In this document: piece by piece, positions 35,273 to 47,354 of the stretch
Position numbering within the stretch: the stretch's first letter is position 1
How the letters are laid out: the number at the start of each line of letters is the position of its first letter
Assembly (NCBI RefSeq): GCF_932294415.1
Contig: NC_065541.1
Coordinates: 54,104,290-54,168,289 of the forward strand
Length of the DNA stretch: 64,000 nucleotides
Origin: Quercus robur
Taxonomy: Eukaryota > Streptophyta > Magnoliopsida > Fagales > Fagaceae
Direction: 5' to 3'
Made by a program: the position numbers and the translations under genes
Notes under the pieces: generated by a model
What the model saw: the letters and a program-made list of their open reading frames with translations, nothing else
Told to the model about the DNA's origin: nothing
Database searches by the model: none

Positions 35273-38200
35273 AATGGATGGCAATGGGGCGGGCGGGGCC
35301 GAAGGATGGGGTCTTGGCTCCCGCCCCGCATGGTTTTGTTTTACTCCATCCCCGTCCTACTCTGCATAACGGGGAAAACTTCCTTTCCCCATCCTCACCC
35401 CTTGGGGCCTACGAAACCCAGTCTCATCCCGTAAAACTCTACTTTTTTGTTAATTTGCCCTACAACCAGTACGATTTTTTTTTAATGAAACCTATTTCAT
35501 TAATAAAAATATACTTGAAATTACAACTAAATTTATCCCATCAAATCAAATTAATTTTTAGCAAAAATTGAATAATATTATCCAAGTGTTTAACAAGACA
35601 ATCATTAAAAAAAAAAAAAAAACTCATAGTATAACATATAACAAAATAGAGGCAGAGAACCACATTGGGTAGAATAAAATATGCTAATATTGATATATTT
35701 GTTTAAATAGTAGAGTTTTAGAATATGAAAAATTTACAATTATAACCTTTATCAACGTGGGGTGGGGTGGGGATGGGGAGGGGATGTCGATGCTTGGGCC
35801 GCGAACAGCTGGAAAACCGCCGTTGGGCCTTCGTTCGACCACCAGCCATGGCAATGCTCCTGCGCATGCGGGGCCCGTTGGAGGCCCCTCTCAATAATTA
35901 TGTGGTTCGCGTGGAGTTTCGGGTGCTCTCTCTCTTGGTGGAGGAAGGTAGGTCTACCTTTGGAGGTGTGGCAAAAATCTTGGTCAAATTTTAAATGATT
36001 ACCAAAGGTAAGTGAAGTCACCACCAATCATTGGGTTTTTCTAAGGTATAATTAGTCATTTGTTTCTAGTTGATTTTATTACCGATCCTAGGCGTAGAAA
36101 AATGTCATTTTTCCCAATCTCATGTGGATGGCAAAAAATCTTGATTCTTGAGTTCGAAAGTTTGATTACGTGTGGGGAAGGTGTTAGGCACCCTACAGCG
36201 CCTGTCCAAGGACAGTCATTTGTTTTGATAAAACCTTAATTTTTGGAGATTTGCAGTAAAAAACATGATTTTGGCTTTGACATTGGCTTTCGGGGCTTTG
36301 CATACATGGGGGGCTTTAGTTTGGCTTTTGAATGGGTGAGGTCCTAATCTATGCTTTCCTAAGGCATTTGGGCAAAGTACCTGATTTCTACAGCAAAAAT
36401 CCTGTGACATGTCACCTTACTTTTGCGGTGGAAATTAGGCATTGTTTTGCCTTAGGTGACATGGATTGTGACAATCACACCGGAAGGGGCGAGCAAGTGT
36501 GTGTATATATATATATACACACATAAATCACGCACAATGCAAGCACACAGAGTAGGAAAGTAAATGCCTACATCCCTAGAGCATGACCCAAAATATAGGT
36601 GCAAGAAAGTAAACAGGGGTCGTCATACTCTAGGGATGAGGACGAATGGTACACGACACAATATACCTAATACAACCCATCTAAGAGAGAAATGAGGGAG
36701 GAAGGAAGGGGGCTTAAAAGAGTACATAACCAAATGGGAGAGGCTAGACTCCTAAATCTACTGAACATAGCCGCTTGGCTTATATCCACATGCTCGCATC
36801 CTTGCCCTTTTTGCTTGCACCTGGGAGACCGTGCCCTAACTCTATGTATCCTCGCTCCATGTGTGTACATGCAAAGAGAAAGACAAGAAACTAGTAGACA
36901 AGCAATGGAAGGAAAAGGTGTAAAGAGCATATGAAAGAGGTATAAAGCAGATAAGCATGATAGACATGACAAGCAAATAAATAAGAAAGCAAGCAAACAA
37001 GCGAGAAGGCAAACAAGCAAGAAAGCAAATAAAAGGCGGTGTTTGCGAGGGACAAATGTAGGTTTGGATCGAATGTCCATAATTTCATTGTGTTGAAGCA
37101 TGGACAACACACTAGCAAGCAAGACTCATGCATGGACATGTGAGCAAGCATGTAAAGATGCATAGAAAAGCCAATGGGTGGCGTGAACAAACATGGTAAG
37201 CATAACATCGCACGGAGCGGAAAGGGAAGAGTATGTACGAAGTAGCCTAGCATCCGAAGATGCTTTCTGAATGGTCACATCCAAACAAGGCTTCATAGGC
37301 ATCGGATGTAACCAAACAAGATCAAGCCTGCGGAGGGCGTTAAGCATGGCAAAGCCTAGAACAAGAGAGGCTAGCACAAGCATAAAGCATAGAATCAAGC
37401 AAGCACAGACATGCAAATAGGACGATCCAAACCCTTTTTATGTGGGCCTTGGTGTATGGACGATGATAAAGACCATAGGGTCTAGATCGGGTCTGAACCA
37501 ATAGGCCAGAATGTAAGAAAATGTGATAAAAGGAACAAAAGGGATACAATAGCATATAGCATGACAAACAAGGTCTAGGCCTAAGCACATAAACATGGCG
37601 TGAAACACGCAAGCACATAGATGATGGCAAAAAGCATGTAAATACACTGATCTACACATATAAGCATGGAAATGCACATGTAAGCATGTGGATATACATC
37701 TAAGCATGTAGATATAAACATAAAGGCATGCGAGAACACAAACCCAAGCATACAAGCATGTGAGCAACATGGACATAGGCATAGGAGCATAGAACATGCA
37801 TACAAACATGTAGATCTAAGCAAGGCATAGCTGGAGACATAATATCAAGCATGTGAGCATGTAGACCTAAACATCAACACATGGGAAAGAAAATATCTAA
37901 GCATGACATAAAGCATAAAGCATGAAAAAAAGGCAACTAACATGTGAAAATAAGCTAAAAAGCATGCTAAAAGCAAGATAAAGCAAGAATCATGATAGAT
38001 AAAGCAATAAATCATGTTATGAAGGAAAAAAGAGCAAGATAAATGCTAGAAAAATATTTAAAGAAAAAGGGGTATAGATAGTAGCTAAAAAGCTACATCC
38101 ATACCCCTTAAACCTCAAATCCAAGGTATTGAACCAAGGAGAGGAAGATGGAGGATATGAATAATACCTTGTATTTTTGGTGAAGAGAAGAATCATCAAG

Positions 38201-39150
38201 AGGCTTTGATGTGTATTTTGTGTTTGGAAGAGAGGAGAAAAGCTCAGAATTCGTCCAGGCAGAAATTAGGAAGCCAGGAAGTCCCTTTTTTTTGGTCTAG
38301 AGGTGCCTGGACCCTTTTATAGCCCCAACACGGATTACGAGGCGGCGGCCCTTCAAGGGCTGCCCCCTTCAAATGGTCTTGGATTAGGTTGATCTTGACA
38401 TCCCTAAAAAGATCTTAACTTCCTGTTTCTAAAAAGGTATGGAACTTGAAAATCCAATGGTCAGATCAAAAGTTATGGCTCCCGGAAGTTAGTGGTGCAT
38501 TGATTAGTGCGTTAACCCGATTTTCATGATATCTCGGCCGTTCTAACTCCGATTTCGACTCATGAATAATCGTTGGACTGAGAATTTGATAATCTTCGTA
38601 ATAGTGTTGGTTTCAACTCATTCTGATGGCCAGATCAAAATTAGGGTTTCTGGGGCCCACCGGGAGTCAATTCCGTGTCAAACTTGGTCAAAGTTGACAA
38701 AAATCTCTAAAAAACTCGAGTTTAATGTAAAACTATGAAAGGTTCTATTTTGAGGGGATTTTGACTTTGTTTGACTTTCGGTCAACTGAGGGTTGACTAG
38801 GGTATTTTGATCATTTTAGCTGAAAAAGACATTTTGGGTGCTCCATTGTCTGAACGGGTTGGGCCATGCCATTCTGAATGTTCTCGCAACCCAATGGAGA
38901 GAAAATAATATTTTTATATTTTTTGGGTTCCAGCATGCAAATCGAGGGCAGACAAAATACGATATCAACAAGGGTGAGGGAGGGCAGGGTGAGTCTAAAA
39001 AGTCTAAACCCATCCCTACCCCACTTTGTGGTGCGGGGCTAAAATCTCACTCTATCCCTACCCCACCACCTTTACGAGATAGGGAAATCTCACATAGGGT
39101 GAAGTGGGGTGGGGCGAGTCAAATGGGACGGGGCAAAATTGCCATCCATG
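35273..39150. mobile_element. hAT-like non-autonomous element split by a solo LTR
   Basis: The left end contains GGATGGCAATGGGGCGGG; the complement of the right end contains GGATGGCAATTTTGCCCC. The outer halves (35273-35784 and 38971-39150) align with the intact 653-bp hAT element at 49458-50110, including GTCTAAAAAGTCTAAACCCA near the right side. The middle 3.2 kb is an inserted LTR. The 8-bp target duplication is not recognisable. Confidence 0.65.
35785..38970. mobile_element. Solo LTR of about 3.2 kb, Gypsy Tat/Ogre-like
   Basis: The block starts TGTCGATGC and ends GATATCAACA; these ends are imperfect inverted repeats (TGTYGAT), as expected of LTR termini. It has GTGGGGAAGGTGTTAGGCAC near 36172, a phrase I associate with Tat/Ogre-type LTRs, a TATA-like TTTTATAGCCCC at 38316, and a 1.1-kb tract of imperfect AAGCATGTAGAT/AAGCAAG repeats (36930-38030). 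No gag-pol lies on either side; instead the two halves of one hAT element flank it. The 5-bp duplication is blurred by G-rich target sequence. The many ORFs in the repeat tract are spurious. Confidence 0.65.
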
Positions 39151-39816
39151 CTTAAACAACTTCATTCAATATTGAATCAATGTGGCTTGTCAATAATAAA
39201 TCCTTCAAAATATTAATAAGAAAAATCCAAATTCAAATTTATTCTATGCTATCACACCCACTTCATTTTATTTGAAGAATTTTTTTGTCTAAAATAGAAA
39301 TTCCTTTATTCGTTCTATTACCAATACTAAAATATTCTCATGTTCCATACTTTTTTAATATTCTAGCTAGATAATTGAACCCATTAAATTGTTTTTCATC
39401 TTAAAAGGAATCGAAATTGATAGAGTTGTTCAATAATGCTTGAACATGTATTTGTTGTGAGTGCCTATTTATTTTCTATCGATATCTATGGCATGATCAC
39501 AAGTCGAAGCATGATTATAGAAAACTACCCATTGTTAACGTCTGCTTCAATTGATGATAGTTGATAAAGTTTTTTACTTTTATTTTTTTATCTTTTATGT
39601 AAGATATAAATTCTATTCTAGTCTAATCGGTATATATGTGTTTGAGTCTTTTTCCTGGAAACTTGCTCTAATTCAAAGTTTCAAACCTGCAGCAATTACA
39701 AAATGTAGGGCATCCGAATCCTTGCGAAGTCTGCTCGTGTTCAAGAGGGACCTCAAATCTGGTTAGATTGTCCTTCATTCTTCAACATTTTTGAACAAAC
39801 TGAGTTGGTGAAGTCT
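39151..39816. other. 3' flank of CXE copy 2
   Basis: No gene. The stretch 39455-39790 resembles the 3' flanks of the other CXE copies: TGTGAGTGCCTATTTATTTT (again at 45055) and a GCGAAGTCTGCTC...GGACCTCAAATC block (again at 44475, 46225 and 61750). Confidence 0.5.
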
Positions 39817-40780
39817 TCAACATTCTGCAATGAAGTCTTCAATCTTTTCCATAATAGTATTCGAACATTCCAGGTCTGCCAAATCGATCGCATGGAACCC
39901 AGAATCGTAGAACAGCACTTCCATCTGGACCTCATGCCTCATCAACATGGTTATAAACTTTTGCTGCCAATCGATCATGATGTCCCCACAGAACCCAATC
40001 ACAAGGCACCTACCAAGCTTGCTGATGGCACTCGTGTGCGGCCCCTCCAATATGGGATTACAATACCAATGGTCTCGATTTTCAGCTTTTGGCAAACAGA
40101 ACTCCCAAACCAAATCTTGTGCACACAAGGGGAGTAAAGGGTCTGTAGAATTTTGCAGCTCGGAGTTTGTCCTTACAATGCCACCAAAACAGGGGTTGGT
40201 TCATTATATTCCCAACAATCTTCAAGGGCTCCAACTCCATTCCCGTTGCTTCTAACGCAGCGAAAAATGCTATATTCCCACCACTACCATGTCCATACAG
40301 GTAACATCTTGACATATCTCCGTAAGCTTTAATCCATTGCTCACCGTTTGGATTCAATGTCTGTTCCCTCACCCAAAGAATTGCGTCCACACCATCATGG
40401 TATTGCGCTGGGAGCCTATTTTCTGGAGCAACACGATAGTCAACGGAGACAACAATAGCAGGAACCTGGCATGCGAGCTTTGAGGTTAGAACGTAGTTGA
40501 TTTCAGACTCCCATAAAGAACTGTACCAATTCGAGAAGGGGTAGGAAATTATGATGGGAAACCTTGTGGCCCCATTGGGAGGCGATTTGATGGCCGGCAT
40601 GTAGATTCAGACTCGAGTTTTCTTTTCGGCATTGAGAGTGTGATCCTTGGAGACCACAAGGTCGCCATTGCAAGCTATGGGGTTTGCCTTTTTCTTTGGA
40701 AAATTGATAAATCTAGTGAGAGTGCCATCAGAGTTTAGAGCAATGTTAAGGTGGTCGTAGGGATCTGTATCTGAGGACAT
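39817..40780 (-). pseudogene. Carboxylesterase (CXE8/9-like) copy 2, pseudogene
   Basis: The full-length copy starts at an ATG at 40780 (MSSDTDPYDHL). It is broken by a TGA at about 40609, where the intact copies encode Arg in VRI(Y/H)MP. An extra base in an A run at about 40183-40186 also shifts the frame after NQPLF. Downstream, the correct frame resumes with CAQDLVWEF and runs to a premature, altered C-terminus (FIAEC). The nucleophile elbow reads GHGSG with Gly at the Ser position, as in the intact copies, and the HGGG loop is absent. Confidence 0.88.
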
Positions 40781-41506
40781 AAGTTATTGTTATTTTGATT
40801 TTCTTGTTTAATAATTTGTGGTAGATGGTGTGGACGAATTTTGGGTTTTCTAATAAATTTCCAAGTGCATGAAAATTTTGATATTGAATCTGGGTATAAC
40901 ACAAACCCTAGTACAAATACAGGTTTGCAATACGAAAATTTAGGTTATTTTATAACAGTTTTTGTTTTCTATTTTCAAAAACTTATTTTTGGGAATATAA
41001 AGAAAAAACAATTTTCTTGTATTTTTGAAATAAAAAACATGTTTGATTAGTTGAAATTAAAAAGATATTTTTTTGAAGAAAAAAATAGAAAATATTAAAA
41101 TATATTGTTAATAGGATTTAAATTCTAATGCAAACTCATTAAATAAGACAGATTCATTAAATTAAATATATTTTTTCATTGACTTTTGACAATTAGAAAC
41201 TGAAAACAGTTTTTTGCATGTTTTCAGTTTCCTTCACAAATTGAGTTTTGAGAATAGTTTTTGTTTTTTTGTCTATTTTGAATTGCCAAACAAGTTTTTT
41301 AGTCTTAAAAATAGAAAATTATTTTTGAAAATAGAAAATAAAAGAAAAAAACAGTTACCAAACATATTTTTAGGTAGTTTCAAAAATGCTCTTATATGTG
41401 TTTAAACATATGTTTTCAGTTTTTAAACAATATTAGACGTATTTTTATAAACTTTTTCACCCACATGTATTTCTAAAAAAACTGAAAATTGTTGTTTAAA
41501 CACGTA
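40781..41506. other. 5' flank of CXE copy 2
   Basis: AT-rich. From about 40950 it is dominated by GTTTTTGTTTTCTATTTTC-like and complementary GAAAATAGAAAA-like stretches, probably a decayed MITE. No gene was seen. Confidence 0.4.
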
Positions 41507-41515
41507 CCAAATGAG

Positions 41516-41781
41516 GAGAAAGTATATCATGTTTCAATAATACCAACTCAGCATCTGTTTTGATATTTCCTACCCAATAAATAAGTGACACTTATTTTAA
41601 AAAACCACATCAAACTACTCCAATAAATTAATCACAATCTTCTATACTATCGGGAAGATAAATTAGTAATTTATTGGAGTAATCTGATATGGTATTTTGA
41701 AACATGTGTCACTCATTTATTGGGTAGAAAATATCAAAACAAATTTTAAGTTGGTATTACCAAAACATAGTATACTTTCTC
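41516..41781. mobile_element. Fold-back MITE, Mutator-type, 9-bp target duplication
   Basis: A 266-bp element whose two halves are inverted copies of about 120 bp each. It starts GAGAAAGTATATCATGTTT and ends ATAGTATACTTTCTC. Shared inverted blocks include TACCCAATAAAT and ACTCCAATAAATTA. It is flanked by CCAAATGAG (41507-41515) and CCAAACGAG (41782-41790), a 9-bp duplication with one mismatch. A 9-bp duplication suggests a MULE. A transcript would fold into a near-perfect hairpin. Confidence 0.8.
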
Positions 41782-42101
41782 CCAAACGAGCCCATAGGTT
41801 GCAACAACTTTAACTTCATTTACCAAAAAAAAGAGACAACTCTGACTTCATTTACACCCCCCCCCCACCCAAAAAAAAAAAAAAAAAAAAGACAACTTTT
41901 ACTTCATGCTCTAAAAGTAGTGAATAAAATAACAAAAAAAACTATGGTCAGCGTTAAAACTGAGATTAAAGGTTAGAATTGAGATTTGACTTGATCCAAA
42001 TTCTCATTGGAATGAAATAATTGATAAACTGTTTGTTTATATACAAATTGTAATAATCAAAATCCCACTACAACAAGGTACTAATCAACTACAGAGATGT
42101 A

Positions 42102-42298
42102 GAGCTTGTTTGGTCAACCATTTTTCATCACTCATCACTGATCACTCAATTTTTCACACCCGTTTGACATCATCATCCAATTTCCATCACTCAATATTTT
42201 TCACACTATTTGTGGGCCCATACCTGTCAACCGGTGTAAATTTTTCTCTCTTTTTTTTGTTTTTTTGTTTTTTTGTTTTCAGTACCCAAACTCACCAA

Positions 42299-42336
<38 letters not shown>

Positions 42337-42650
42337 CAAAATTGAAGACCGATCAAGTGAAAAAAAAAAAAAAAAAAAAGTCAAAAGGTGGTCAAAAGTT
42401 GCGGCTGTGGGTCCCTCCATGTGTGTTTATTTACGAAAATGTCATTGAGTTATGAGTTATGGAAACTGAAAACAGCCTTTGGTTGTTTTTGGTTTCCATA
42501 ACTCATAACTCAAAAATCAGATAATTGAGTGATGGAAACAGAGTTATTGTTTGGCCAAACAACCTTTTTGCTATGGGCTCCACCATTTTTGAGTTATGAG
42601 TTATGGAAACTGAGAATTAAGTTATCAAATTTGGTTGGCCAAACAGCCTC
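42102..42650. mobile_element. MITE with TTTGGYCAACC ends and strong internal hairpin
   Basis: The left end is GAGCTTGTTTGGTCAACCA; the complement of the right end is GAGGCTGTTTGGCCAACCA. The element is flanked by GTA on both sides. The related flank at 56400-56470 lacks the insertion, which confirms the boundaries. Two 30-base arms at 42445-42474 and 42484-42513 (TTGAGTTATGAGTTATGG and complement) form a hairpin with 28 of 30 pairs. Two long A tracts lie at 42302-42334 and 42360-42379. Confidence 0.75.
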
Positions 42651-42697
42651 GTAGTGTCTCAAGCTCAGGCTATAACTAATAAATAAATAAGACTATA

Positions 42698-42862
42698 CAC
42701 TAAGCTACTTGTAGTTTAACAATACATAATACTGAAATTACACTTATTGTTTAACATATGAAGTAAACAGTGACCTCAACCATGAATTCCAGCTTTGATC
42801 ACCAATCTCATCTTGCGTCATTAATGAAATAGTTTTCTAATAGCCAACACGCAATTTAGATA
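42698..42862. repeat. CXE-unit flank repeat, copy 2
   Basis: Second copy of the block also found at 30789-30957 and 56571-56742. It is followed at 42900-43130 by more shared flank sequence. Confidence 0.8.
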
Positions 42863-43174
42863 ATAAGAATGAATTACTTTTTTTTTTCTTCTCCTTTTTT
42901 TTTTTTTTTTTAATTTATGATAGTTTTGTTTATAAAAGTTATGTAGTAAAATTTTTAGTATTTCTAAAAACGCCTCTAAGATATATCAAAATTTAGGAAT
43001 CAATTTACTACAAAAAAAAAAAAAAAAAATGCTAAAATTACTTCCAATTTTACAATACAACTATAGTATCTTGTAACATGTTCTCACACATGGAATCATT
43101 GAACACTAGTTTTACCTAGGTTTGTGAGGTGGTCATCTGAACTTTCACTTTGAGTATTATGAATAAGCCACTTA

Positions 43175-44015
43175 GAGCATTTACATTAGCTTTTGTAAAA
43201 TTAGATGTTTATTTTAGTATAAGAATTTATTTTTTCTATTTTATACGATCACTTTCCAAAGCACCAGCATCAAATTATGTATTATACACAATATTTTATT
43301 AAAATATTATACTTTTTATTATATTTTGATCTATCCCAATTTTTTTCTCTCTCCCATATTCTCCCTTCTTCTCTGCCAAACAAAATCAACAAACAACATC
43401 TAACAACATTAACAAATAAATCCAACCAGAACAACCAAATCAACAATGCTTATTTCATTATCAAACCCGGTCATATCCAATTCTTTACAATCTTCAATAG
43501 TAAACCCCATTTGTTTAGCTAACCAAAAAAAAACAACAATAAATCAATAAAAAAATGGGCTACTGAAACTGAAAATCAAACTCAGAGTTGTACAAATCCA
43601 TCAATGCTCAAGAAGAACATTCCCTTGAGGAGAAGATCAGCGTGCCCAGTAGATACACAAACCCAAAAGTGAAAATCAAACTGCCCATCAAAGATCAAGA
43701 TCAGTCGGCACCACCAAGAAACTGTGTTCTTAGTAGGAGGACAATCTGACTGCTTTGAAGGAGAAGACCAAATGGTGAGGGAAGTTGAAGAAGAGAGAGA
43801 GGATGAGCAGTGAGAGCTGAGAAGGGAGAGAGAGCCTCGGTGTAAAGAGAGAAGAAAAATAAAAAGTGGGCATAATATAAAAATTAATAAAATATTAGGG
43901 TACAAAGTGTATACACACTTATACACTATCTGATGCGGCCATGTGGGTCGATTTTAGGCAAAATGGTGTAAATTTTACATCTTTTTCTATTATGCACTCA
44001 CTAATATGAGTGCTC
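43175..44015. mobile_element. Harbinger-like non-autonomous element, empty-site confirmed
   Basis: The element starts GAGCATTTACATTAG and ends CTAATATGAGTGCTC. It is flanked by TTA (43172-43174) and TAA (44016-44018). The paralogous flank at about 59650-59690 reads ATGTCACTTAGTACTAAA with no insert, and a similar empty version is at about 28430. The interior has no transposase; its minus-strand ORF is low-complexity. Confidence 0.8.
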
Positions 44016-44652
44016 TAAGCACTAAAATTAAGAAAATTAAAATGAATATGTGGCACAAAATTAGACAATAACTAGAAACTAATTTGAATTATAATGGTTG
44101 TAAACTAATTAATAGCACAATTCTCTTTTTTGGAAGAGACTAATTGCCATAGTTGGCAAACTTAAAACCTAAGTCCCTAATAAAATAATATTTTAAAAAA
44201 TGAATTGATATTAAAACATGCCATATCAGCTTTAGGATAGAAAATCCAAATAAATCAAATGAAAAACAGCTCATAATATGTCTAACACCAAATTGTAAGT
44301 ATCAACAAAGTTTAGGAAAGAGAAAGTATTTCTACCTATTTTGTTTACCTACATATAAAATGTGCATGCAAGTATAGAGTATTTAATTGGCAAATAAGTA
44401 AAAAGGAAATGATGATTTGATCACACATTCATATATATACACGTTCTCTCTCTCATTGGCAAATCAAGTATAGCCCTCGCGAAATCTGCTCATATTCCGA
44501 AGGGATCTCAAATTTGGTTCGAGAATTTTCCTCTTTTTCATCAACCTTTTGTACAAACTTAACTGGTGATTTAATAACACTACTGTCATTTTCTATAACA
44601 CAAAACAAAATATAACAATATTACCATATTAGTAACAATTGAAGTACTGAAG

Positions 44653-45050
44653 TCATGGTTTGTTTTTTATTTCTACGATGAAGTCTTTAATCATTTCCAC
44701 AATAGCATTCAACCATTTTGATCCTACAATCTCGATTGCATGGAACCCTGAATGGTGGAACAGTGCATCGATCTGGACCCCATGCCTCATCAACATGGTT
44801 ACAAACTTTTGATGCCGATCAATCACCAAGTCCCCATAAAACCCAATCACAACACCTACGAAGCTTGCTGATGGCGCTTGTGTGTGGGCCCTCCGCCATA
44901 GGATTACAATACCAATGGTCTCAATTTTCACCTTCTGGCAACGAGAGCTCTCAAACCAAATCATATGCATACAATGGCAAGGCAGGGTCAATACAATTTT
45001 GTAGCTTTGACTTCATCCTTTCCATGCCACCAAACACGTTTCGATCATTA
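44653..45050 (-). pseudogene. Carboxylesterase (CXE8/9-like) copy 3, 3' fragment
   Basis: Only the C-terminal third remains, from a segment related to FGGMERTSSELQ to a normal C-terminus ending NKP. Internal stops and a frameshift occur around 44880-44975. The Asp and His segments (GFYGD, HSGFHAIEIV) are readable. At about 45051 the sequence switches abruptly to one that matches the 3' flank of CXE copy 2 (39455 onward), so the 5' part was removed by recombination between units. Confidence 0.85.
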
Positions 45051-45214
45051 TATGTGAGTGCCTATTTATTTTTTATCGGTATCAATGGCTTGATCACAAG
45101 TCCAAATATGGTTATAGAGTTAACCTCTTCTTCAATTGACAAAATTGCTGGAATGCCTAAACAAATAACTCCCCGCCATTTCTATTCAATGCTTAAGCAA
45201 ATGTTTACCTTTAA

Positions 45215-46014
45215 GAGCACTTGCACCAGTCGGGCCAAAATATAAAAAAGTTGTAAATTTTACACATTTTTGTTAAAAACTACCCACATTAATTTGTCTA
45301 AAACACTTTATATGCAAAATTGTTACAATAATCATATATATATACACCGCTATTATAGCTTTCTATATAATTATTTTATTTTATTTTTCTTGCTCCACTC
45401 TTACTAGACAAATTATTTTCTCTCTTCGCCTCATCTCTTCAATGTCCAGGAAAAAGACCACCTTGCCCAGCACCACTGCAACCCAACCACCACCACCACC
45501 ACCAAAACTTATCCATTACAACATCATCAAAATCCAAACACAATCAACCCAAAATCAATGGAAATCAACTTAAACCCATCCCAAACCCAACTGAAATCAA
45601 CCAAAACAAACCTCCAACGGAAAACCCAACAGCAAACCCATTTGGAAAACCCAAATCAACCCAAAATCCAAGATGCTGCTGCCATGGAGGATTGGGTGGA
45701 GTGCTCACCGCTTCCATGAGAGAGAAAGTGCTGATGAGTGAAGGAGAGGAGCGCTCATCCATGGAGTCCGGTGGAGAGAATTTTCAGATTTGGGTAGAGA
45801 GAATTTTTTTCATAAATGAATGAGTGATGAGTGACCATGTTCGGAATAAAAGAGAGAGAGAGTGTGTGTGTAGGAATATGAAATAATGATAAAAATTATT
45901 ATTAGAAAGACAAATTAATATGAGTGATTTTGCGAGGTGCTTGTATGAAATAGAAAAATTAGATTGCAACGTTAAAAAAGAAGGAAAAATTTAGAAAGAC
46001 CGATGCTATTGCCC
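45215..46014. mobile_element. Harbinger-like non-autonomous element
   Basis: The left end is GAGCACTTGCACCAGTCGGG; the complement of the right end is GGGCAATAGCATCGGTC. Exact TAA duplicates flank it (45212-45214 and 46015-46017). The interior follows the family layout and includes a CACCACCACC tract at 45487. The predicted small peptides inside are low-complexity. Confidence 0.75.
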
Positions 46015-46379
46015 TAACAAACTTAAACAAGACAACCATAAAATAATACAAAAATGAATGCACGACAAGAGGAATAATTTTTTATTTTATTTTATTTTAC
46101 TTCGGCTCCAGAACAATAGAAACAGAGACTTGCTATCAAAAAAGTTTAAGAAAGAAACAGAGACTTGCTCTAGTTCAAAGTTTCAAATCGACAATTACAA
46201 CATAGAGGGGATCTGAATCCTTGCGAAGTCTGCTCATGTTCGGGAGGGACCTCAAATCAGGTTTTATAGTCCTCCTTTCTTCAACCTTTTGAACTGTTAA
46301 GAGTTGATAATACCACTGTCGTTAATTTAACTCTAAAAGTAAAAATAAAAATATATTAGCAACAATTGAAGTATAGAAC

Positions 46380-47354
46380 TCACGGTTTGTTTTCGGCTTC
46401 TGCTATGAAGTCTTTAACCGATTCCACAATAGCATCCGCCCATTCTGGGACTGCGAGATCGATTGCATGGAACCCAGAATCGTGGAACAGTGCTTCAATT
46501 TGGACTTCATGCCTCATCAACAATGTTATAAACTCTTGGTGCCGATCGAACATGAAGTCCTCACCAAACCCAATCACAAGGCACTTACCAAGCTTGCTAA
46601 TGGCGCTCGTGTGCGGGCCCTCCACTATCGGATTAGAATACCAATGGTCCCGATTTTCACCAATTGGCAAAGAGAGCTCCCAAATCAAATCTTGTACACA
46701 CAAGGGGTGGAGAGGATCCATAGAATGTTGCAGCTCTGAGTCTGTCCTTACAACGCCACCAAACAGGGGTTGGTTCATTATATTCCCAACAATCTTCAAC
46801 GGCTCCAACTCCATTCTCGTTGCTTCTAACGCAGCGAAAAATGCTATGTTCCCACCAGTACCATGTCCATACAGGTAACACCTTGAAATATCTCCGTAAT
46901 CTTTAATCCATTGCTCACCGTTTGGATTCAATGCCTGTTCCCTCACCCAAAGTATTGCGTCCACGCCATCATGGTATTGCGCCGGCAACCTATTCTCTGG
47001 TGCAAGGCGGTAGTCAACGGAGACAACAATAGCAGGAACCTGGCATGCGAGCTCTGAGGCTATCCTGTCGTTGCTTTCAGTGTCCCACAGAGAAAAGTAC
47101 CAATTCGAAAAGGGGTAGAAAATTATGATCGGAATCCTTGTGTCATCATTGGGAGGCAATTTGATGGTCGGCATGTAGATTCGGACGTGCGTTTTCTTTT
47201 CAGCATTGAGAGTGTGATCCTTGGAGACCACAGGCTCGCCATTAGTGGCAATAGGGTTTGCTTTTTTCTTTGGGAGCGTCCAAAATCTAGTGAGAGTGCC
47301 ATCAGGGTTCAGAAAAATGCAAAGGTGGTCGTAGGGATCTATACCTGACGACAT
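46380..47354 (-). CDS. Carboxylesterase (CXE8/9-like) copy 4, catalytic Ser absent
   Basis: An intact single-exon ORF of 324 aa starts MSSGIDPYDHL and ends AENKP. It aligns end to end with copy 1 at 29124-30092. YRLAPE is at about 115-120. The nucleophile elbow reads GHGTG (163-167), with Gly at the Ser position (165). The oxyanion HGGG loop is replaced by an FSNW-containing segment (about 80-86). The Asp (GFGED) and His (SGFHAI) segments are kept. Two independent full-length ORFs with the same altered active site argue for selection on a protein that does not use the classic triad. A four-copy tandem array lies 0.6-1.4 kb upstream of the ATG. No intron signals are needed. Confidence 0.86.
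   Translation of the reverse strand: MSSGIDPYDHLCIFLNPDGTLTRFWTLPKKKANPIATNGEPVVSKDHTLNAEKKTHVRIYMPTIKLPPNDDTRIPIIIFYPFSNWYFSLWDTESNDRIASELACQVPAIVVSVDYRLAPENRLPAQYHDGVDAILWVREQALNPNGEQWIKDYGDISRCYLYGHGTGGNIAFFAALEATRMELEPLKIVGNIMNQPLFGGVVRTDSELQHSMDPLHPLCVQDLIWELSLPIGENRDHWYSNPIVEGPHTSAISKLGKCLVIGFGEDFMFDRHQEFITLLMRHEVQIEALFHDSGFHAIDLAVPEWADAIVESVKDFIAEAENKP

Noticed and set aside
36667-37823. Several overlapping long ORFs on the minus strand, rich in Cys, Leu and His
   Set aside because: They come from the AAGCATG/AAGCAAG repeat tract of the solo LTR; several frames are open at once because of repeat composition, and no domain is recognisable.
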